64,000 nucleotides of DNA from Callaeas wilsoni (Eukaryota; Chordata; Aves; Passeriformes; Callaeidae): the NCBI GenBank assembly GCA_013398955.1, contig VWPU01019009.1, positions 62,001 to 126,000 on the forward strand. The letters are read 5' to 3'. Made by a program: the position numbers and the translations under genes. Under the pieces are notes generated by a model. It saw only the letters and a program-made list of their open reading frames with translations, did no database searches and was not told the DNA's origin. This document shows positions 1 through 11,305 of the stretch, piece by piece (position 1 is the first letter of the stretch; each line of letters starts with the position of its first letter).

Positions 1-961
1 ATCAAATATCGAAACTCCTTTTAAGTTTTTATTTATCTGTCCAAACTTTCAACACATCTCCTGAGCAGGAACTGATGAAAGTACAGTGTTACGAAAAATG
101 CGTTCTTTAGTACCCCTGGTTACTTTTTAATAGAGGAGATTTGATAGGATGGTGTTTATTTTGTTTCAAGATTGTAGATAAAATTTAAATTTTTTTAATC
201 CTGTAGGCTGCCAGTCATGCTGACATTAATTTGGGTACCTTCACTGTATTGTTGTTGTCTGGGAGCCCATTTAATATGAAGCATGGGAAGTGGATAACAG
301 ACAGGTCTTTGTTAAGTACTTGCTCTCATTTCAAATGAGAGAGATATTTCAGCTATGTATTACCAGCTCAGTTATACAGACATTCATTGGCAACTTTTAG
401 GTCACCTTGAGTTAATCTGCATGTCATTTTGGGGCAGGTGCTGAATCATAAAAACACATTCTTTTTAGCTCTGCTTTTTTCACTTTGTGTTTCTAGCTGT
501 TCTTCAGTATTTCCTGTCCTAATGTAGAGCTTTCCCTATGAATCATTTTCCCATAGTTTTGAGGTTCAATAGAGAATTGAGGCTGATGTTACCACTTTTT
601 AATCATTTCTGCTGTTGGAGTTCACATGTGGCTCAACACAGAGCTGAAAAATGTTACACCCCTTTTGGGACAAACGGCAACAAAGTGCAAGATGTATGGT
701 TGGTTTTTACTTGTGCTTTTCTTTCTTGGAGAGAGAGAGTGAAATGAGTTGTGGCTGCAAGCTAAAGAGTGCAAGAGGGGAATTTCATTATGATGCAAAT
801 TTGGAAATAGAATTTGGTTTTACTAAGAAAGGCTGTTAGCCAGTGTTTTCGTAGATTCTTCACTACATCAGAGATACCTGTAGTTTTGCTAGTAGTTGTT
901 TCCCTTACAGCCTTACAGCATGGTGGGATCTATCTCTTTTTTTTTCTCTCTCTCTTTTCTT

Positions 962-1021
<60 letters not shown>

Positions 1022-2202
1022 TCGTATCAAGACGTACTTTTTTTTTGGTGGTTTGCTTTTGGGGTTTGGTTTGGTTTGGATTTTTTTTTGTGTCACTGTG
1101 CTACTTTGTGATTGATTGTGGCGGGTTTATAGCTTCAAATACAAGGCAGGGAAAGAACGAGAGAGAAGCCCTTTCAAAGTAAATTCATATTTAGGAAATA
1201 TGATAAAAACCCCACAGTATGTTCTATTCCTTTATCACCTCAATTAATAATATTTCATTTCTTAGATGCTTCTGTCTGTAGCAAAGCGAGTCCCTCAATG
1301 AAACCAGGAGCAGATTGTGAGTTATAGTAGCAGTAAAGTCAAATGCAGGGCAATGCTGTTTATACAGATTGGATTTCTCGTGTGATGCCTTTATTGCAGA
1401 CTTATATTTCTTTACTCTATAAATACATAGGCACTTCGTAAAGAAAATAAAGGAAAGGATATTACATTGAAAGATCGCTATATACTGTGGTTTCAGTGTG
1501 CTTGGTATGCCAGGTGCTGTCATTGCAGGGCCACCTGCAATATTTACACTTAAGCTGTATGACTGAGATTTCAGGGTACTTATTAATATAGTTATTAGCA
1601 TATTAACAGAAGTGGTTCAGACACATACTAAAAATAAACACATACATCTGAAACTTGAGGCTACTGGAAAGTGTGCATTTAGCCTCATGTGCTCAATGTT
1701 GTATGTGGTTTCATGGCTTTCTCCACCAGATGAGAGAAAAACAAAATTTCAGGTATTCAGTTGTGTCTTCAGGTATAAGTTTTTTCCCTGTTGTATTATG
1801 ATTTTAAAGGGCATTGGGATTAGATTGCTATTCAAATTTATATTCCTATGAACATCAAAACAGCCCACTAAACTATTACATGCACAAAAAGTGGCAACAC
1901 TGATAAACTTGACTACCTAGTTTATTGTAGACTTAGCTTAAACATAAATTGCTTTTAATTTTTGTGAAAACTCATTAACAAATTAGTAAGTGATTGTGTT
2001 AGTCAAGTGTGCTATTCACAGTAATAATCTCGATCCTATAAAACTTCTAAAGCCATAGCCAAAAGCACATGTCCAGCACAGTGTATCTAACCTCCAGGTC
2101 ACTCCTATGAGAAGTTGTTGTCCTTGGACAATTTATTGTTTTGATATTCTTGTCAAAAGATGTGCTTGCTTGATATAACCTGTTTTTTCCTTGTTTTCAC
2201 AG
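1..2202 (+). other. TBC1D1: TBC1D1 intron (3' part)
   Basis: This stretch precedes the first recognisable coding exon and ends in a good splice acceptor: a T-rich tract (tgttttttccttgttttcac) followed by AG at 2201-2202. I looked for the preceding TBC-domain exon, which should encode the segment just before the DMLFLQ motif, and did not find it, so it lies upstream of the window. The intron is AT-rich and holds one very long T homopolymer (listed separately). No other exon, RNA gene or clear transposon is visible. Confidence 0.8.
966..1016. repeat. poly(T) homopolymer, 51 bases, within a pyrimidine-rich stretch
   Basis: An uninterrupted run of 51 T is preceded by a CT-rich tract from about 930 and followed by smaller T and GGTTT runs to about 1090. 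Open frames across it encode poly-Phe or poly-Lys and are artefacts. Avian CR1 elements do not end in poly(A), so this is not a CR1 tail. It may be an expanded homopolymer, the tail of a lost retrocopy on the minus strand, or partly a sequencing or assembly effect. Confidence 0.95.
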
Positions 2203-2372
2203 ATATGCTCTTTCTTCAAGGATCAGAGGCTATATTTAAAGTGGCTTTAAGCCTTTTGGGAAGCCACAAGCCCTTGATTCTGCAGCATGAAAATCTAGAA
2301 ACTATTGTTGATTTTATTAAAAGCACTCTCCCCAACTTGGGTTTGGTACAGATGGAAAAGACCATTAGTCAG
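2203..2372 (+). CDS. TBC1D1: TBC1D1 coding exon, end of TBC (Rab-GAP) domain
   Basis: TBC1D1 is a Rab GTPase-activating protein, paralogous to TBC1D4/AS160. It is phosphorylated by AKT and AMPK and controls GLUT4 vesicle traffic in muscle; this is family knowledge. The exon is bounded by AG at 2201-2202 and GT at 2373-2374. It begins with the last two bases of an Asp codon (a phase 1 intron before it), then 56 whole codons starting MLFLQGSEAIFKVALSLL and ending METTISQ-like with EKTISQ (phase 0). This is the C-terminal helical part of the TBC domain, downstream of the catalytic Arg and Gln fingers, which are in exons outside the window. From memory it is nearly identical to mammalian TBC1D1 here (for example the HKPLILQHENLETIV stretch) and clearly closer to it than to TBC1D4. 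There are no stops or frameshifts. Confidence 0.95.
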
Positions 2373-5050
2373 GTATGAAATAAACTGAACACGTGAGAGG
2401 TGTTCAGTTGCATGGAATTCATGCATTCATGTGAAGGAATGCTCCTGTTAACAAGTTCTCAACAGGAAAACCAGAACAGCTACTTCAAGCTGAGAACTCT
2501 GTTGTACTTTGGAAGATGTTGAAAGCTTTCAGAATGTGATGACTTTTCAACTGAGATGACTTAGTAGCTTTGTATGGTATTGTAACCATTGGTTATTGTC
2601 ACTTTACGAAGCCTTTAGTGAAAATTACTTTAATTTTTTTTACCAAAGAATCTTGCCCTCCAAGTCTCATATCAGAAGCAAAAATTGACATACAAGAGCC
2701 TCACAAATGTTAACCTTAATGAAATTAGAAACCTCCCCACATTGTCTCTACTGGCTTTTATGGTGCTGGCCCAGTGTGTAACAACAGCACCTTTGTAATT
2801 CTGTCAGGAGTACATGGGGCAGTGCAGAATTTTGCAGTGAGTAGTGACTCTAGGCAGCAAAACTTGGAATCCTTGATACAATTCTTTTAAACAGCAGACA
2901 AGGAAAATGATGCAACATTGCTAAGCTGGCAGAATACTCCACATGATACCTGTGGAATATGATAAAATCAGAAATTATTTCAATTAAGGCTTGCCTGTTT
3001 AAAAACCCTAAGTGTTGTTACACTTGACATCTAAACTGCAGCAGGCAAGTAGAAGATGGGCTTTAGCCAGTTTTTCTGAAGGCCTTTTGTGGTCCGGAAC
3101 ACAGGGGCTGTGCTGTGCAGAACTGCAGATGCTGAGAACCCCCCAAGGGCTGCCTGAGATCAAAGCCTGCAGCTTGATAAAGAAAGCAGCAGCAGCAGCA
3201 CAGTGCTCTGAGCAGGGCTGGCGAGGCGCTCCCTCCGAGCCCTGGCAGCAAAGCTTCCAGGCAGCACGGCTCACATTAGGGCCAGACACATTGCTTCTAG
3301 TGCTTACTGTCAAAGGAAGGCGATGAGAACTAAAAAGTCTGTGCAAGGCAAAGGAAAGCAAGGAATTTCCAAGGAGCAAAAGGGGTTGTATGTTACCTGC
3401 CAGGCCGAAAGGGCTTAGGTGACCTGCAGAAAACTGTGTGCTTTGAGCGGAAGGAGGGAGGGATGCTCTGTTTAGGCAGCTCTGACCACTCTAAATTTGA
3501 AGTGGGTAGGTAGAAGTGAGTTGAAGGAAGAGCAGTTCCCCTGCTTTGGTCTGGGCTGACTTTGAAGAGGGCAGCTGTTTGACCAGCCCACAGTCCATAC
3601 AGAGCTCCTGGGTTAATCCCCATGCTCCTCATCCTTCTGCAGCATGGCCTTTGGTTCCGTGCCTTAATGTGCCTTCAGTTGGCTAGGTTTCAAATAAAAC
3701 TTTTTATTGCCTCATGTTTCCCTTTCAGATTTGATACTCTGGTTATGACAGCAGGGATTTCCCTCGCCCCTCAGGAGCACAGAGGCTAGAAATGGCAGAG
3801 GTCATGAGAGGAACTAACATTCCTGCCCTGCTGAATTGCACTGCTTCTTTTATTGAAATTTCAACAAGGTGTCTTCTCCAGAGGTGCTCAGATTCACAGA
3901 AAATGAAAATTCCCTATGTGTGATCAAACTCGAATTAAAACTGCCTTTCAGCCTTCTGTGCTTAGATGCTCAGTATATATGTTTCTGCTGCTGTTTAACT
4001 CTGAGATAATTTTTTATTGGACATGTGACAGAAACATTTCATAAACTGATGTTTTCTTTAACCAACAGTTAAAGTTTTGCAGACAGAGCAGATAAATAAA
4101 ATAGGCAAACGTTCCTGTTACTTTTAACAGGTATTTAAGATGAGCTTTGACATTTAATTCATTTTCAAAATGAATAAAGTACAAGAGGTTTAAAAATAAA
4201 GAATGACCCTGGAACGTCTCTTCTTGGGCTATTTTTCCAATACATTTTTAAATCAACTTCTATTTCTTCTATGTTCTGTGATTGGCACAATTGTCCTTTT
4301 AATTTACTACCTTCTTCACTGCTTGTAGAGGAGATTGGACTCATAGTTATGAATAATTTGAAGGCAGATGCTTGCCAAAACCTAGAAAAAGGAAAAGAAA
4401 ATAATATGTTTTTTCCTTTGGGTCACTCTGCACCTCAATTTATTTATCTGCTTTTAAAATAAAATGTTTTCTTAATGTTCATGGATAAGACTGACCATTC
4501 ATTTCAGTGATTTGTAGTTAACAATAATAGAAATCTATTTTAATGTTATATAATGTTTCTGTTAAGTGTGTTAGTGTAAGGATAGATAATTTCATTTTCT
4601 CTCGGTCTGTAAAATACTATAGAATCCTAAATAAAGATAGCAAAGTCTACTGTTTTTCATTTAAAGCTTTTATTTTACTTCAGCCTTACACTTGTACATG
4701 TGGCAGGTAAGTTTGGACCACACTTTTTCTGAACTGACAACTAGTTCTGGGTATGACTAGAAGGATTTATGCCAAGCTGAGATTGAAACCTTAAGTCTAA
4801 GTAGTTTTGCTGAAATCAGGCAACAAATCAGTAGCAAATTTTTAAGTAGATCCAATGCCAACGTATTGCATTCTACTGCCTCAGTCTTGCCATTTCCACA
4901 ATAGGAAATGTGAATGCCAAAAAGTAAGTCCTTTTCTTGTATGCATTGATTAAATATCTAAGTCTAGATCTCAATCAATAGGTTTTAAAGCCTTGAAAGA
5001 GCAATGTTTTTGATCTGCATAGCACCTAATAATATTTTTATATACAACAG
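2373..5050 (+). other. TBC1D1: TBC1D1 intron
   Basis: The intron lies between a CAG/gtatga donor and an acceptor in tatacaacag. It joins two exons in phase 0. A locally GC-richer patch at about 3090-3290, with a short AGC run near 3187, has open frames on both strands. These show no recognisable protein and do not extend, so I treat them as chance. No mobile element was identified with confidence. Confidence 0.85.
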
Positions 5051-5221
5051 GTGTTTGAAATGGATATTGCCAAACAGTTGCAAGCTTATGAAGTTGAATA
5101 TCATGTGCTTCAGGATGAGCTTATAGATTCATCTTTAAATGACAATCAGAGACTGGATAAATTAGAAAAGGCAAACAGTAGCTTGCGCAAACAAAACTTT
5201 GATCTCCTGGAAGAACTGCAG
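5051..5221 (+). CDS. TBC1D1: TBC1D1 coding exon, post-TBC charged helical segment
   Basis: The exon has 57 codons in phase 0 on both sides, with acceptor AG at 5049-5050 and donor GT at 5222-5223. It begins [20 protein letters not shown] and ends NFDLLEELQ. The first GTG is an internal Val codon and not a translation start. The segment follows the TBC domain and is rich in Glu, Lys and Leu with heptad-like spacing ([21 protein letters not shown]), consistent with the start of a C-terminal coiled coil. From memory the mammalian protein has the same segment, with small differences around the ELIDSS...DNQR region, where this copy appears about one residue shorter. The reading frame is intact. 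Confidence 0.95.
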
Positions 5222-6679
5222 GTACAATTTATATTTCATATATGATTAACATTCTAATTTACTAATTTATACATCTTTTCAGAAGAGAATGTCCTATACC
5301 ACATCACAGGAGGGAATGGTGTTTGGTCTAGTGAATAACTTTTAACCACTTAAAAGTTTTATTTAGTTTAGCCCTCAAAGTTTACATACGGAAGAGATTC
5401 TGAGAGGGGGATGGTTAGAGCATATACTTGTAATTAGTGAAAAGTTGATTCAACACACTGCCTCTTCTCTTGTAATTAAAATTATATCTCTAGAAGATAA
5501 CTAAAAATACACAAAGTGTTTTTTCAACTTCATTTTTACATTTTCAGTCACTGCTTTATTACAGCAGGCATACTACTCTGTCAAAAATGGGTAAACTAAT
5601 TGCAATGCCACAATTTAGGGATACATTAGAGGTAGGATACATTGTCTATAAAGACATACTTTCTATTACAATTTTTAACTGTTATCCAGATTGTTTAAAC
5701 ATTATGTGAAATCCTATCCACTCCATGATTCTGTGATCTTCCACCCACTCCTGTCCCTATAGACTTGACAGCCTTAAACAGTTTATTACGAAGCTCATCT
5801 CCACTTGAGTGCTGGCAAGTCAGCAGCTAGAATCACAGCAGGGAACTTCACTATCTAACACTAGTGTTGGAGCAATCCCTTTGTCTTGGAGGTGGGCTTC
5901 ATCAGACTTTGTTTCACATGGTAGAAGGTGACGCATTGCTGATAGGAGGAAAATGCATCACCAGATAACATGGGTCAATATTGTTTGCCAATATTTTGTC
6001 CCCAAAGGCTGACTTTTTAACCCATCATAATAATTACATGACGGCCAGTGGGCTCATCAGAAAGGCAAATACTTGCCTGAAAACCAAGACCACCCCGTAC
6101 TCATGTCTCCAAATGTTATCCAGTGCTGAAACTTCCAAACAAGTGTCTGATGTTGTCAAAGTACCTACAGGTCTCACCATGAGGAGGTTGAACAATCTAA
6201 TACTTTGTCTCACCATGAAGTAGAATGCCAATATGTGCAGCCTTTGAGTGAGAATTTTTGAAATTTTTCACAATGTGTTTTCCATTTGCATATTGCTCTA
6301 AATCCCCTTCTTCTCCTTTGCCTTCAAATCTGGCATTTGTTGGACTCAGTGTTGAGATCAAATGAGGATGCAGCTAACATGTTGAGTTGTCTTTGTTTTG
6401 CAAAGCGACAAGTGTGGCTGGCCAAAAATATCTCCCAACTGACCCATACAGAAGCTTATGTTAACCTGCAGTTCTTTGGTATAAAATTGGCAGATTTGGT
6501 AACTTTCTAATTTCATTACTTTGCATTATATTCTGAGTTTAGTTTTTCATAATTTCTAAAGTATTTTAAATGTATTCATGTATCTGAAAAAATAGTTTAA
6601 AGATGGTTTCAGTTATTAATGAATTTACCTTTTTTCCCCTTCCCATCCTTTCTCCCCCCCTATCTTTTTACTTTGATAG
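5222..6679 (+). other. TBC1D1: TBC1D1 last coding intron
   Basis: The donor is CAG/gtacaa and the acceptor is ctttgatag, preceded by a strong pyrimidine tract (ttttttccccttcccatcc... at about 6628-6674). The intron is phase 0. A short stretch near 5705-5740 resembles a CR1 3' end (listed separately). Open frames around 5980-6510 do not resemble known proteins. Confidence 0.85.
5705..5740 (+). mobile_element. possible tiny CR1 3'-end remnant
   Basis: The segment contains ccactccatgattctgtgatc, which resembles the CR1 3' terminus (the attctatgattctgtgat octamer pattern). Too little flanking CR1 sequence is recognisable to be sure, and chance similarity is possible. Confidence 0.3.
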
Positions 6680-6880
6680 GTGGCTAATGGAAAAATCCAA
6701 AACCTTGAAGCTACAGTAGAGCTTTTATTGACCAATGAAGGCAAACTGAAGCAGTCCATTCTCACTCTTGAGCAGGAGCGAGCAGCTCTGCAGAAAGCTG
6801 TGGAAGAGATGCAAAAAAAGATGGGTGATATAGATGGGAAGCTTCTACTTAATAGACAAGAACACATGGATGCTGACTGA
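6680..6880 (+). CDS. TBC1D1: TBC1D1 terminal coding exon with stop codon
   Basis: The acceptor AG is at 6678-6679. The exon encodes 66 residues beginning VANGKIQNLEATVELLL and ends at TGA 6878-6880. The sequence is a run of heptads (LEATVELLL, LKQSILTLEQERAALQKAVEEMQKKM), strongly suggesting a coiled coil used for self-association or partner binding. The first GTG is an internal Val. The last residues (KLLLNRQEHMDAD) differ from what I recall of mammalian TBC1D1, whose extreme C-terminus is also poorly conserved, so the tail is plausibly lineage-specific. The downstream sequence is AT-rich untranslated sequence, which supports this as the true end. Confidence 0.94.
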   Translation: MANGKIQNLEATVELLLTNEGKLKQSILTLEQERAALQKAVEEMQKKMGDIDGKLLLNRQEHMDAD

Positions 6881-7161
6881 CAGGCACAGTTGTAAGGGAG
6901 CAGAGAAGCTGAGCAAGAAACAAAGGGAAGAACTGAGTCATTTTGTCATGATCCATGGGGATTTGACATTGTCATGTTCATTGTACATGCCTTACTGTAG
7001 CAAAGCAAGATACGGGCATGGTGGCTTTCCATATCAGAGAAGCTGGTTTCTTGGGGAAAAGACTCTTCTTAGTATGTAGAAGTACTATGAAGAGTAAGAT
7101 GCCACATAAGAAATAGTAAACAGGAGGAACTTACTAGTGTGTGCAGTCATGCACAGTACTC

Positions 7162-7169
7162 TGTAAATA
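7162..7169 (+). promoter_or_regulatory. Pumilio-response element in 3'UTR
   Basis: TGTAAATA matches the Pumilio (PUM1/2) consensus TGTANATA exactly and lies on the sense strand of the TBC1D1 3'UTR. An 8-mer like this also occurs by chance, so function is inferred only. Confidence 0.45.
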
Positions 7170-7631
7170 TGGTATGGATTCCTCAATAAGTGCTTCTAAA
7201 TCTAAGTGCTTGAGGTTTGTCACATTTTTTGTTTGTGTCTGGATCACCACCATGTGAAATAGCACATGCTTAGAAGGTCTTTTGAAGAAATATGTCACTG
7301 TAAAACCTTTGAATGGATGACTGCCCCATTGCAGCTATGCAGTGGCAACATTTACAGGCGATTTGTGATTGGACCTGAGATTTTTGACAGTGTAATTCCC
7401 CTACAGCTTGGCTGGCTTCTGTTAATTATGTTGTTTACACCTCAGAAAACTGCTTCCTGATGCCTGAAGGTGTCAATCCATTGGACTCCAGGGAGCTGGA
7501 TGTTATCATATGTAACTATGCATAATTGGGGGGCTGCCTTCCTTTATTTTAAGTATATTGGTTTAGTATATTTCTTGTTTAACGACTATTAATTTAGTGT
7601 ATTGTTAGTTGACATTATCTGATAAACATAC

Positions 7632-7639
7632 TGTATATA
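7632..7639 (+). promoter_or_regulatory. second Pumilio-response element in 3'UTR
   Basis: TGTATATA, the strongest form of the TGTANATA Pumilio consensus, lies 470 bases downstream of the first one on the sense strand of the TBC1D1 3'UTR. Confidence 0.5.
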
Positions 7640-7744
7640 GTAACTGCATTATTCTTAACAAAATATACTGACGTTAATTTGGTGAAGCCTGTGACTCTTG
7701 CAGCATCATTCAAGGATTTATATTCAGACTCCTCAAATTTCATC

Positions 7745-7753
7745 TTATTTATT
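7745..7753 (+). promoter_or_regulatory. AU-rich element nonamer in 3'UTR
   Basis: TTATTTATT matches the UUAUUUA(U/A)(U/A) AU-rich destabilising nonamer. It is a single copy, so any effect on mRNA stability would be modest. Confidence 0.4.
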
Positions 7754-8454
7754 TCTGATCTGCTGTGTGATGTAAGACATCTTTTTGCTGGGAAGCTAAT
7801 GTCCACTGTCTTTTTTTTTCCCTTTATTTGCTACTCTGTGCCCATCCATCCTCTGAGAAACGTTAAGACATTTTCTGAAGAAGTGGAGTAATTTCAAGAG
7901 CTCCATGGTGTGCCAGATATGCTTAAACTGTTTCATAAAGGGTACAGAAGTTCTAATTAGGACACCATTCTTTTTGCAATGCATCTTTCAAATAAGATTA
8001 CATATATAAAAATATAAGTCTCACTTTCCTTATTGTAAAAGTAGTTGGAAAGCCAGTTAAAGCGGCACTGTGCAATAACACCCATGGATATGCTGTTGTT
8101 TGGGTTTGCGTCAAAATTAGGAATATTGCCATAGTTTTGTTCAGTCCCCAAGCACAGAGTTAATAGGCACTGGTGTTTTGTTACGGTGAAGATTCACCCA
8201 GGATGTGATTTTTATATGTTTGGTTCTTGCAAGTCCACTTTGTATTCACTTAGCATTGAAATTCCACATACATCAGTTATTATTAATCCATTTACCTCTT
8301 AAGCTTGGTTTTTTAATTTGGAAATCCGTAGGGAAGCTTACACTTCATGTTTAAAATCTTGTCATAATGAACCTCATACTGTTAGAGCACTCAAGTAATG
8401 TTGCATTTTTACAGCATAGTGCCATAGTTCATACACTGACTTTTTAACAAGAGC

Positions 8455-8460
8455 AATAAA
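8455..8460 (+). terminator. TBC1D1 polyadenylation signal
   Basis: A canonical AATAAA sits inside gagcaataaaaataataataat. A T-rich stretch (tgttgttacattttttg) about 30-45 bases downstream could serve as the downstream element. It is the first canonical signal I found after the TBC1D1 stop. Confidence 0.65.
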
Positions 8461-11235
8461 AATAATAATAATCTACGCCTACATCTATGTTGTTACATTT
8501 TTTGACACTGAAAAACAAAACCACAGTTGGTGGGGTGCCAGTTCAGAACCATGTAAGATGAGACTTCCCCTGAAAGTACGGTACTATCTACAGTGCTTGT
8601 AATTTCCATTCAACTCCCTGGTACAATGAAACAGTTGCTTCTATCTAGTTAGAAAAGCATAAAATTGCTTGTTACCTCTTTACCAGTCATGGTTTCTGAG
8701 AACAGTGACTCTAGTTCTCGTCTAAGTGCGCTTAGTAACGGCCTTACGCAAATTCTCTCCAGTGAAAGGCTTTGGACTAGAAGTTGGAAGGAAGTAATAC
8801 CACTTAGCAAGTTCCCAACTTTGTAAAAGCTCAGGGCTCTTCCTTCCAAAAGTATGAGAAAGAAGTAATAGAGCCCAGGGCTAGTCCCAGATACTTTATA
8901 CGGCAACTGTGCTGTAGCTGAGCATCCTTAAGAATGTGTAAAATTAGATCTCCTATTTTCTGAGTACCAGAAATTGTCATCACATACTGTCTTCCATATG
9001 AACAGTAATTTCTGATTCAGAGAATATTTTTTTTAAAAGCCATCTGAAAATCCATACATCACATCCCTCAGCAGAAATAGCAAATTAACCACTCCTGGAA
9101 AATCAAAGTTGAAATAATCAAATAATTTTCTCCATATCACTTCTACAGATAAAAAATCCCAGTAATGTTGCTTAATCTTTTAAGAAAAGAAAAAGCAGTG
9201 AAGAAGGAAGGAAGGAGTTCATTGGTATGTGCAACTTAGGCTTCCAAAGGTGCATGGCAAAGGCAGCAAGGGGTGCTAGTGAGTTACATGGATGCAGTAG
9301 TCCGGAGAGAGGTTACCCTGAAATGTGGAAAGAACTAATGTTGACATGTACAATAAGAAAAAGGCAGGATCTCTGAAACCATTGCAGTGAACAGCACTGC
9401 ATGGATGGAGGACCAGCTGCAGTGTGTTGTGGTCACCAGTTCTGGTTGGGTTTTCTTCCGTCTAGTCCGACTGATTGTGGTAGGTACCTGGGACTCCCCG
9501 TGCTTCTGGCTGTTTGATGTACTTCTATATTTTGCCCTGTTGTCTATTTCCAGAGATCTTTATTTAATACAGAATCCGAGAAATGATACACTGCCTATCG
9601 TGGGAAGATCAAAGCACTTTCATAAAGGCACAAATTCCCTTGTTTGAGTGAGAATTGAGTCACAAAAAAGTGCAATGACTTACACCAAATATTTTAATTT
9701 CGCACTGAGTGCTGGCATCCAGTGCAATCCAGATCTTCTAAGTCGTGTCAAACTGTCTTACTGGTTTTCTGAAAGATTGTTCCAGAAGGTCTGTAACGTG
9801 TACTTGGTATGTCAGGAAGTGCTTCGCTGAAACAATGTAAAATGGGAAACGCAGGCGCTGGAACCTTGTCCTTTACTGGCAGCTATTCCTCCCTCTCGAC
9901 AGTAACTCTCTCAGTCCCACTAAAACATGTCGTGTCCTTACCAGATACCTCCTCTGCAGGTACCCAGCACCTGCCAGCTCTTGCTTGACACATGCTGGAG
10001 TGGAGGCACTGCCAGCAATCCTGAGCAGCAAGGACTGTAGAATAGCAGTCAATCAATATTCTTGGGATTTTTTGCAAACATAATAATCTGATAGGAATTG
10101 CATTATTTAGGACTAAGTCACAAAACTGCAGCTAGTAGGACTCTGAATGAAGGACAATAGTCTATGCATGGCAAAGAAGACAACATAACTGGTGCTTTTT
10201 CTCCTTTGGGATCTTACTCCACCATTCAGTGGAGCAAGGAGCTGAATCCATTTTTTTTTACTTCAAGCCCACTACAACAGGTGCTGCAATTCCACTGTAA
10301 TAAAACAGCCTAGTATGTCAAAATGGCAGAGCATACCACTTCTTAGCCAAGCCAGGTGGGATACTGTCAGTGCCCTCAATGCATTCCCCTCTCTCCTGGA
10401 GATTTGGCTGCTTAATTAGATAACCTTGCAACCATTCAACAGAAAGCTGGAAGAAGCCAAGTGCTTCCCACACTGCCACCATCTTTTAGGAGATGCATTT
10501 AAACTGAGTCTCCTGTGCTTGGTCCTTGCCTGAGCTATGTTGCAGCCACACCTGCATCTGGCTTTGTACCCTTGTTGATCCTGACCTATGGGCTTGGTTT
10601 TCCTGTTTGAGCTAAGCCTTGTCTGGTGACCTGAACTGTTGACCTGCCTTGCTTGTGTTTTTTGTGTATTGTGGGACATGCCCCTTGTCAGTAAGTTGTC
10701 CCCTTTTCCTGCCTGTCATGCTCAGCTCCTGGCTCACTGTCCCCTTCAGAGCAGCGCTGCCCTTGCTGCTCCCCAACTCACAGCTCAGTTTTCATATCTA
10801 CACTGCTGCTGATTCTGGGGCTGGGCTGGTCAGGGCTTGTTTAGGTGTCTGTGCATGCCACTGCTGTTCCCTGAAAAAGCCAGCCTGTTCTCTCAGAGCC
10901 TGCTTAGGCACCTCCAGCACAATGGTTGCTCTGTGTAACATGGCCTTTACTAGTTTCCCATCTGTTTCAAAATTCTATGTTCACATTCTTTTCCACATCA
11001 AACAGTGCACCATATTTGCAAACACAATTTTGGTGTTGATAACACCAGGAAAAGTGCCTGAAGTGAAAAGAATACATTTTGACTACAGCTGGATGAATGC
11101 CATGGTTGCTTGAGGCGCCTTAGATCACTGCACAGCATTTATATGGTGTCACGCCCCGTGCAGTGAAGCAATTTTTCTTCAACAAAGCTTTAGTAGAACA
11201 GGTGCGTGGGCGCGAGAAGAGCGCTGGCAGCCAGG

Positions 11236-11305
11236 CCAATCATTGGGAGCGCAATCCAGGCATTGCCCTCGGAAGGCACATGTGCACATGTGTAGCTTAT
11301 AAAAG
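11236..11305 (+). promoter_or_regulatory. promoter-like cluster: CCAAT box, E-boxes, TATA box
   Basis: The sequence holds a perfect 11-base palindrome CCAATCATTGG (11236-11246), a doubled CACATGTG E-box pair (11277-11292) and TATAAAAG (11298-11305), with a small GCGCG-containing patch just upstream (about 11203-11225). Order and spacing are those of a RNA polymerase II core promoter on the + strand. No coding exon follows, so it could be a non-coding RNA promoter, an LTR relic, or coincidence. Confidence 0.25.

Larger units (their letters stand above)
6881..8480 (+). other. TBC1D1: TBC1D1 3' untranslated region (inferred end)
   Basis: The region runs from the stop codon to the first convincing poly(A) signal, AATAAA at 8455-8460, and is AT-rich throughout. 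It contains two TGTANATA Pumilio-type elements (7162-7169 and 7632-7639) and one AU-rich nonamer (7745-7753). No earlier canonical AATAAA was noticed after the stop. Short open frames inside it are not credible coding sequence. The exact cleavage site is inferred, about 15-25 bases beyond the signal. Confidence 0.7.

Noticed and set aside
814..1182. Open frame rich in Phe and its minus-strand partner rich in Lys
   Set aside because: Both are translations of the 51-base T homopolymer and its pyrimidine flanks. They contain no real protein sequence.
3008..3379. Overlapping open frames on both strands in a GC-richer part of the intron
   Set aside because: No recognised domain, mutually overlapping, and lying within an intron of TBC1D1. 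Low stop density explains them.
5051..5053. GTG as a translation start for a small protein
   Set aside because: It is an internal Val codon directly after a splice acceptor. The same applies to GTG at 6680.
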